Shown here piece by piece: positions 59,874 through 64,000 of a stretch of 64,000 nucleotides of DNA (the stretch's first letter is position 1; each line of letters opens with the position of its first letter). The stretch is taken from positions 87,455-151,454 of the forward strand of contig CAYXVG010000009.1 in NCBI GenBank assembly GCA_964468205.1, written 5' to 3'. The notes below the pieces were generated by a model. It worked only from the letters and a program-made list of their open reading frames with translations. It made no database searches and was not told the origin of the DNA. The stretch comes from CAWELS01 sp964468205. Lineage in GTDB: Bacteria; Acidobacteriota; Terriglobia; Bryobacterales; Bryobacteraceae. The translations under genes and the position numbers were made by a program.

Positions 59874-60539
59874 ATGCCGGCATCTCACAAGATCTCTTCC
59901 GGCGTGCAGGAGCTGATCGAGCGCCTCCGCAACGACGGCGTCGCCGCCGGCGAGGCGGAAGCCGCACGGCTCATCAAAGAGGCGAAAGATCAGGCAACGG
60001 CTATCGTCGCCAAGGCAAAGAAGGAGGCCGATGACTACCGCGCAAGCGCGAGGGCTGAAATCGAGCGTGAGAAGGAAGCTGCTCACGCCGCGGTTCAGAT
60101 TGCCGCCCGCGACACGATCCTCGAGGTGCGCGCCGACATAGCCGCTCGATTCGGCGCTCAGATAAAACGCATTGTGGCGAGGGAGCTGCAAGATCCGGAA
60201 TTCCTGCGCCGCATGATTCTGGCCGTCGCGGGCGCCTCCATGCCAGAAGCGGCAGGCGGCAGCAACCTTGAAATTCGAATTGCCGACGTCCTCTTTGGCG
60301 GGAAGAAGGACGGAGAGATCAGCAAACGCATCGATCAGGTTCTGATGGGCGTCTCGGCGGATATGCTCCGCGAGGGCGTCGAGATCAAGCCGGCCGGTGA
60401 CGACAAACCGGGAATGCGCGCCCGGCTGGCCGGTGAGGATATCGAGATCGATCTGACGGAAGAGGCCATCACCGAGGCGCTGCTCCGTCACACCCTGCCC
60501 CGGTTCCGGGCGATCCTGCAAGGCATGCAGGAGGTCTGA
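59874..60539 (+). CDS. atpE: V-type ATPase subunit E (peripheral stalk)
   Basis: A 221-aa peripheral-stalk subunit. The N-terminal half is one long charged helix (AEAARLIKEAKDQATAIVAK, AKKEADDYRASARAEIEREK), the coiled-coil arm; the C-terminal half is a compact alpha/beta head (FLRRMILAVAG near 114-124, LEIRIADVLFG, LAGEDIEIDLTEEAITEALL). This is the usual E-subunit plan, shifted slightly long. The ATG is 3 nt after the K stop with GGCGGAG upstream. No separate G/H partner gene is visible in the operon. Confidence 0.88.
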   Translation: MPASHKISSGVQELIERLRNDGVAAGEAEAARLIKEAKDQATAIVAKAKKEADDYRASARAEIEREKEAAHAAVQIAARDTILEVRADIAARFGAQIKRIVARELQDPEFLRRMILAVAGASMPEAAGGSNLEIRIADVLFGGKKDGEISKRIDQVLMGVSADMLREGVEIKPAGDDKPGMRARLAGEDIEIDLTEEAITEALLRHTLPRFRAILQGMQEV

Positions 60540-60541
60540 GC

Positions 60542-61225
60542 TTGGCCAAGACGCGCGAGTACTTCGATCTGGTGGCGAGCCTTCCGGCGCTTCCGTATTT
60601 TGACGGCGCCACCCGCAACCCGATCAACGCAGACCGGCTGGACGACCGGCTTCGCATATTGGAGCCCGACGACTACGAGATCTGGCAACGGGTCCGGGGT
60701 TTCCTCGATTGGCACCGTCAGCCACGGGCGCGGACCGACGAGGAGATGCTCGTGATGGCTCAGAGGATGCTCCGGGGCTTTCCCTGGCCCATCGCACGAC
60801 ATGTGGTCGAGAACCGGCTGCACCAGAGAATCATTTTGGCAGCGCTGCGAGCGCGGCGGCGGGACCTACCTCCTCCGCTGCTGAGCGCGCCGGCCCTGGC
60901 GGGCGAATTGGGAACTACCATTCTGCGCAATTGGAGCGCTCCGGATTTCAATCTTGCAGGGGTTTACCCATGGATCCCCGGAGCCGCCCGAATGCTTGAG
61001 AATCGCGACGCGCTCGGTCTGGACCGCCTGATGTTTCGGGCCGAGTGGAGGTGGCTTGACAGTCTGGAATACGCCAGCCCCTTTAGCTTCGGTGCGCTGC
61101 TCGCGTACCTGTTTCAGTGGGACATTCTGAATCAGTGGTTGTCGAACGACGCCATTGCGGCGGCGGAACACTTTCAAGAACTGACAGCGGAGGTGACGAG
61201 TGAGCACGAACAGATCTTCACATGA
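60542..61225 (+). CDS. DUF2764 protein, V-ATPase-associated
   Basis: A 227-aa all-helical protein that begins REYFDLVASLPALPYF, the opening that marks DUF2764 proteins; these occur in V-ATPase operons of Chlamydiae, Spirochaetes and Bacteroidetes between E and A, as here. Blocks: LRILEPDDYEIWQRVRGFLD near 38-57; GAARMLENRDALGLDRLMFR; YLFQWDILNQWLSNDAIAAA. It may stand in for subunit C or the central-axis adaptor, which is otherwise missing. The start is TTG at 60542 with GGAGG 7 nt upstream. Its end overlaps the subunit A gene by 26 nt. Function in the family is not established. Confidence 0.85.
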   Translation: MAKTREYFDLVASLPALPYFDGATRNPINADRLDDRLRILEPDDYEIWQRVRGFLDWHRQPRARTDEEMLVMAQRMLRGFPWPIARHVVENRLHQRIILAALRARRRDLPPPLLSAPALAGELGTTILRNWSAPDFNLAGVYPWIPGAARMLENRDALGLDRLMFRAEWRWLDSLEYASPFSFGALLAYLFQWDILNQWLSNDAIAAAEHFQELTAEVTSEHEQIFT

Positions 61226-63017
61226 GCAAAGCGGCACTACCGCCCGCGTGGTCGAGGTCCGTGAAAGCCTGGTGGGCATCGAGTTCGAGGGACCACTCAG
61301 GAAGAACGAGGTCGGCTATGTTTGCGTCGGGGAGGAGCGGCTGAAGGCCGAGGTGCTTCGCATCCAGAACAACGAGGCGGACCTTCAAGTCTTTGAGACC
61401 ACCCAGGGCGTACGGGTGGGCGACCCGGTGGAAATGACCGGAGAGATGCTCTCCGTCGAGCTCGGGCCGGGCATCATGGGAACGATCTATGACGGGCTCC
61501 AAAACCCGCTCACCGAGTTGGCTCACCGGCACGGATTCTTCCTGCCGCGGGGCGTCTACGTTGATCCGCTGGACCGTCAGAAGAAGTGGGCCTTTACTCC
61601 GGTGGCGCGCATCGGGGATCGGCTTGGAGCCGGCGCGGTCATCGGCACGGTGCCCGAAGGGCCCATCCAGCACAAGATCATGATGCCGTTTGATCTCGCC
61701 GAACCGGCCGAGCTCACCTGGATTCAGCAGGGCAATTTCACGGTAGACAGCCCGATCGCCCGCATTATGACGGCGGACGGCACGGAGCGGCCGCTGGACA
61801 TGATCCAGCGGTGGCCGGTGCGCAGGCCGGTGAACGAACTGATGTTGCGGCGGCGGCAGATGGAACGGTTATATCCCTCGGAGCCGCTTTCCACCACCCA
61901 GCGGATCATTGATACGTTCTTCCCCATTGCCCGCGGCGGCACGGGCTGCATACCCGGCCCGTTCGGCGCCGGGAAGACCGTGCTGCAAAGCCTGATCGCG
62001 CGCTACGCGGACATCGACATCGGCATCATCATCGCCTGCGGCGAGCGCGCCGGCGAAGTGGTGGAGACGATCACCGAATACCCGGAAATGATCGACCCGA
62101 AAACCGGCAGTTCGCTCATGGACCGCACGGTGATTATCTGCAACACCTCGTCGATGCCGGTGGCGGCGCGCGAGTCGTCTATTTACACGGGCATCACCCT
62201 GGCCGAATACTACCGCATGATGGGCTACAACATTCTCGTAATCGCCGATTCCACTTCCCGCTGGGCGCAGGCAATGCGGGAAACATCCGGGCGTATGGAA
62301 GAGATTCCGGGTGAAGAGGCCTTCCCCGCCTACCTGGACTCCTCGGTCAAGAACGTCTACGAGCGCGCCGGTATCGTTCGCTGCCCCGACGGCGCTACTG
62401 GCAGTCTCACGATGATCGGAACCGTTTCGCCGGCGGGCGGTAATTTCGAGGAGCCGGTCACGCAGGCCACGCTGAGCACCGTGAAGACCTTCCTCGGCCT
62501 TTCCTACGACCGCGCCTACAAGCGCTTCTACCCGGCCATTGACCCGCTGATCTCCTGGTCACGCTATCTCGATCAAATGGCGTCCTGGTACCGCGAGCAC
62601 CTCGGTCCGGATTGGGTGCCGGCCGTGAGAGAAATGCACGAACTGCTGCGCCGCGGCGATTCCATTAACCAGATGATGCAAGTGACCGGCGAAGAGGGTA
62701 TCACCATGGAGGACTACATCACCTTCCAGAAAGCGTTCTTCGTCGACATGGTCTTCCTGCAGCAGGATGCGTTCGACCCGGTGGATATCTCAATGCCGCA
62801 GCCCCGCCAAATCGAAAGCTTCAATCTGTTACGGGAAATCGTCACGCGGGAATATGCGTTCGAAGACAAGGAGGCCGTTCGGGAATTCTTCACGCGCCTG
62901 ACGAGCCGCTACAAAAATTGGAACTACACGGCGTCGGATGCACCAGACTACAGGCGCTACCGCTCCGAAATCAGGGCGCTCGTCGAACAGCATGCGGCGG
63001 AGGAAGCGAAGGCGTAA
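61200..63017 (+). CDS. atpA: V-type ATPase catalytic subunit A
   Basis: A 605-aa catalytic subunit. N-terminal beta barrel (TARVVEVRESLVGIEFEGPL), the non-homologous bulge region typical of A subunits near 115-200 (HGFFLPRGVYVDPLDRQKKW; TVPEGPIQHKIMMP), then P-loop GPFGAGKTVLQSLIARY near 255-271, catalytic-Glu region IIACGERAGEVVETITEYPE near 278-297, and VIADSTSRWAQAMRETSGRM near 346-365. Length is normal. Start is GTG 61200 with GGAGG 6 nt upstream, inside the end of the DUF2764 gene. Its stop overlaps the following HAD gene by 1 nt. Confidence 0.96.
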   Translation: MSTNRSSHEQSGTTARVVEVRESLVGIEFEGPLRKNEVGYVCVGEERLKAEVLRIQNNEADLQVFETTQGVRVGDPVEMTGEMLSVELGPGIMGTIYDGLQNPLTELAHRHGFFLPRGVYVDPLDRQKKWAFTPVARIGDRLGAGAVIGTVPEGPIQHKIMMPFDLAEPAELTWIQQGNFTVDSPIARIMTADGTERPLDMIQRWPVRRPVNELMLRRRQMERLYPSEPLSTTQRIIDTFFPIARGGTGCIPGPFGAGKTVLQSLIARYADIDIGIIIACGERAGEVVETITEYPEMIDPKTGSSLMDRTVIICNTSSMPVAARESSIYTGITLAEYYRMMGYNILVIADSTSRWAQAMRETSGRMEEIPGEEAFPAYLDSSVKNVYERAGIVRCPDGATGSLTMIGTVSPAGGNFEEPVTQATLSTVKTFLGLSYDRAYKRFYPAIDPLISWSRYLDQMASWYREHLGPDWVPAVREMHELLRRGDSINQMMQVTGEEGITMEDYITFQKAFFVDMVFLQQDAFDPVDISMPQPRQIESFNLLREIVTREYAFEDKEAVREFFTRLTSRYKNWNYTASDAPDYRRYRSEIRALVEQHAAEEAKA

Positions 63018-63754
63018 TGGAATTTGATATCAGCCGGTGGGACGCTGTCTTGTTCGACCTCGACGGAGTGATCACCAAGACGGCCAAACTCCACGCAGCC
63101 GCGTGGAAGAAGACATTTGACGAATATCTGAAGGAGCGTGCGGCGAAGACCGGCGAGCCCGTACGCGAGTTCGACATCGCGACCGATTACAAGGAATACG
63201 TTGACGGGAAGCTGCGCCAGGATGGAGTGCGCGCCTTTCTTCAGTCGCGCGGCATCCACCTGCCGGAAGGAGAGCCCTCCGACGCCCCGGACCGCGAAAC
63301 GGTGCACGGGATCGGAAACCGGAAGAACCGCCTTGTGCTGGACCTGATCGAGAACGAAGGGGTGGAAACCTACGAATGCTCGGTGAAATGGGCCCGAACG
63401 CTTCGCGAAAGCGGCCTCAAGACGGCGGTGGTTTCGGCGTCAAAGAATTGTGAAGCCGTCCTCCGGGTTACCGGCACCGCGGATCTGTTCGGTTACCGAA
63501 TGGACGGAGTGGTGGCTGCAAGCCAGGGACTCCGGGGAAAACCCGCCCCGGACACTTTCTTGGCCGCGGCCAGGAAGCTCGGCGTGGAACCCGCCCGCGC
63601 AGTGGTCGTGGAGGACGCCATTTCCGGGGTGCAAGCCGGCCGCGCCGGCGGATTCGGACTGGTAATCGGCGTGGACCGGAAAGGCGATCCTGAATCGCTC
63701 CGGCGGGCCGGAGCCGACGTTGTCGTGCAGGACCTCGGCGAGTTTGGCTGCTAG
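63017..63754 (+). CDS. Beta-phosphoglucomutase-like HAD hydrolase
   Basis: A 245-aa HAD-superfamily enzyme of the beta-phosphoglucomutase family. Motif I VLFDLDGVITKTAKLHAAAW near 11-30 (two Asp, nucleophile first), cap domain about 30-115, motif II TAVVSASKNCEAVL near 136-149, motif III GKPAPDTFLAAARKLG near 174-189 and motif IV VVVEDAISGVQAGRAGGFGL near 195-214. Such enzymes act on beta-glucose-1-phosphate and often sit beside GH65 disaccharide phosphorylases; nothing downstream is visible here. The ATG overlaps the subunit A stop (TAATG), so it is the seventh junction of the V-ATPase operon although its role there is not obvious. Cytosolic. Confidence 0.88.
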   Translation: MEFDISRWDAVLFDLDGVITKTAKLHAAAWKKTFDEYLKERAAKTGEPVREFDIATDYKEYVDGKLRQDGVRAFLQSRGIHLPEGEPSDAPDRETVHGIGNRKNRLVLDLIENEGVETYECSVKWARTLRESGLKTAVVSASKNCEAVLRVTGTADLFGYRMDGVVAASQGLRGKPAPDTFLAAARKLGVEPARAVVVEDAISGVQAGRAGGFGLVIGVDRKGDPESLRRAGADVVVQDLGEFGC

Positions 63755-64000
63755 CGCCGACAGGGTGCGCTTATAGACATTGCCGGGTTATCCTGTTTCG
63801 CCCCTGGAACGGCACGAGCCGTTGCATCATTGTCCGCCGGCAGCCGTATCATTGACTGCATCAGCCTGGGCTTGAAGACGTGGTGCGGGTGGCGGGGTAT
63901 CGGAGCGGGTTTTTAACCACAGAGGGCAGGGAGGATCGGAGAGTTGGGTGGTGCGCTTCTGGGGTTGAGGAGGGGTTTGGGGGGGCCGCATGGGCGCAGG
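63755..64000. other. Terminal 246 nt without a gene
   Basis: No coding region or clear terminator seen. Near 63911-63925 it contains TTTTAACCACAGAGG, the kind of fragment often repeated in gaps of large environmental genomes. The last 60 nt are G-rich and continue beyond the window. Confidence 0.5.

Overview
The window reads as a GC-rich chromosomal segment of an environmental Gram-negative heterotroph, most likely an Acidobacteriota member of the Solibacter/Bryobacter type. That placement is an inference from content: Tat-exported Gfo/Idh/MocA oxidoreductase, secreted DUF4038-type glycoside hydrolase, lipoprotein S9 peptidase, exported RraA-like protein, orphan TadE/TadG pair, multihaem cytochrome and a bacterial V-type ATPase. 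No rRNA, tRNA, CRISPR array, transposase or integrase was seen.

Layout. 0.2-2.4 kb: a five-haem c-type cytochrome behind a secreted Gly/Asn/Gln-rich protein (minus strand). 3.1-4.4 kb: two overlapping TadG/TadE-like pilus-type genes (plus strand). 4.6-32.9 kb: one 28-kb minus-strand block of 19 genes with no gap above about 35 nt, encoding a complete-looking extracellular contractile injection system (eCIS). From its promoter end it runs: sheath, tube, baseplate chaperone, disordered protein, DUF4255 terminator, AAA+ ATPase, 90-aa protein, a 2447-aa giant with an eCIS-core (DUF4157) metallopeptidase-like head, a Lys/Pro-tailed 223-aa protein, tube adaptor, LysM protein, gpD-like hub, gp5-like spike, PAAR-like tip, gp25, two different gpJ-like wedge proteins, a tail-tip protein with a probable beta-helix, and a DUF6519 protein. 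33.3-37.3 kb: a YbbA/YbbP-like ABC exporter divergent from a TesA-like lipoprotein esterase. 37.3-50.6 kb: secreted hydrolase, HEAT protein, Tat oxidoreductase, S9 peptidase, RraA-like protein, CoA-transferase, ICMT-like membrane methyltransferase, galactonate-dehydratase-like enzyme, GlpD and GlpK. 50.8-55.6 kb: PEP carboxykinase, an AspT/YidE-type transporter and 6-phosphofructokinase. 55.6-63.8 kb: a V-type ATPase operon in the order B-D-I-K-E-DUF2764-A, ending in a beta-phosphoglucomutase-like HAD gene.

The eCIS is the most distinctive system. Sheath and tube would form the contractile body, the DUF4255 protein its end cap, the AAA+ ATPase an assembly or recycling factor, LysM/gpD/gp5/PAAR the hub and spike, and gp25 with two J proteins the wedges. 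No Afp13-like fibre and no obvious tape measure were recognised. The giant protein and the short Lys/Pro-tailed protein are the best candidates for cargo or effector. The rest of the window joins glycerol uptake (GlpK/GlpD), the glycolysis/gluconeogenesis switch (PFK, PEPCK), sugar-acid and cell-wall sugar scavenging, and an ion-pumping V-ATPase whose membrane ring carries a possible sodium-site signature.
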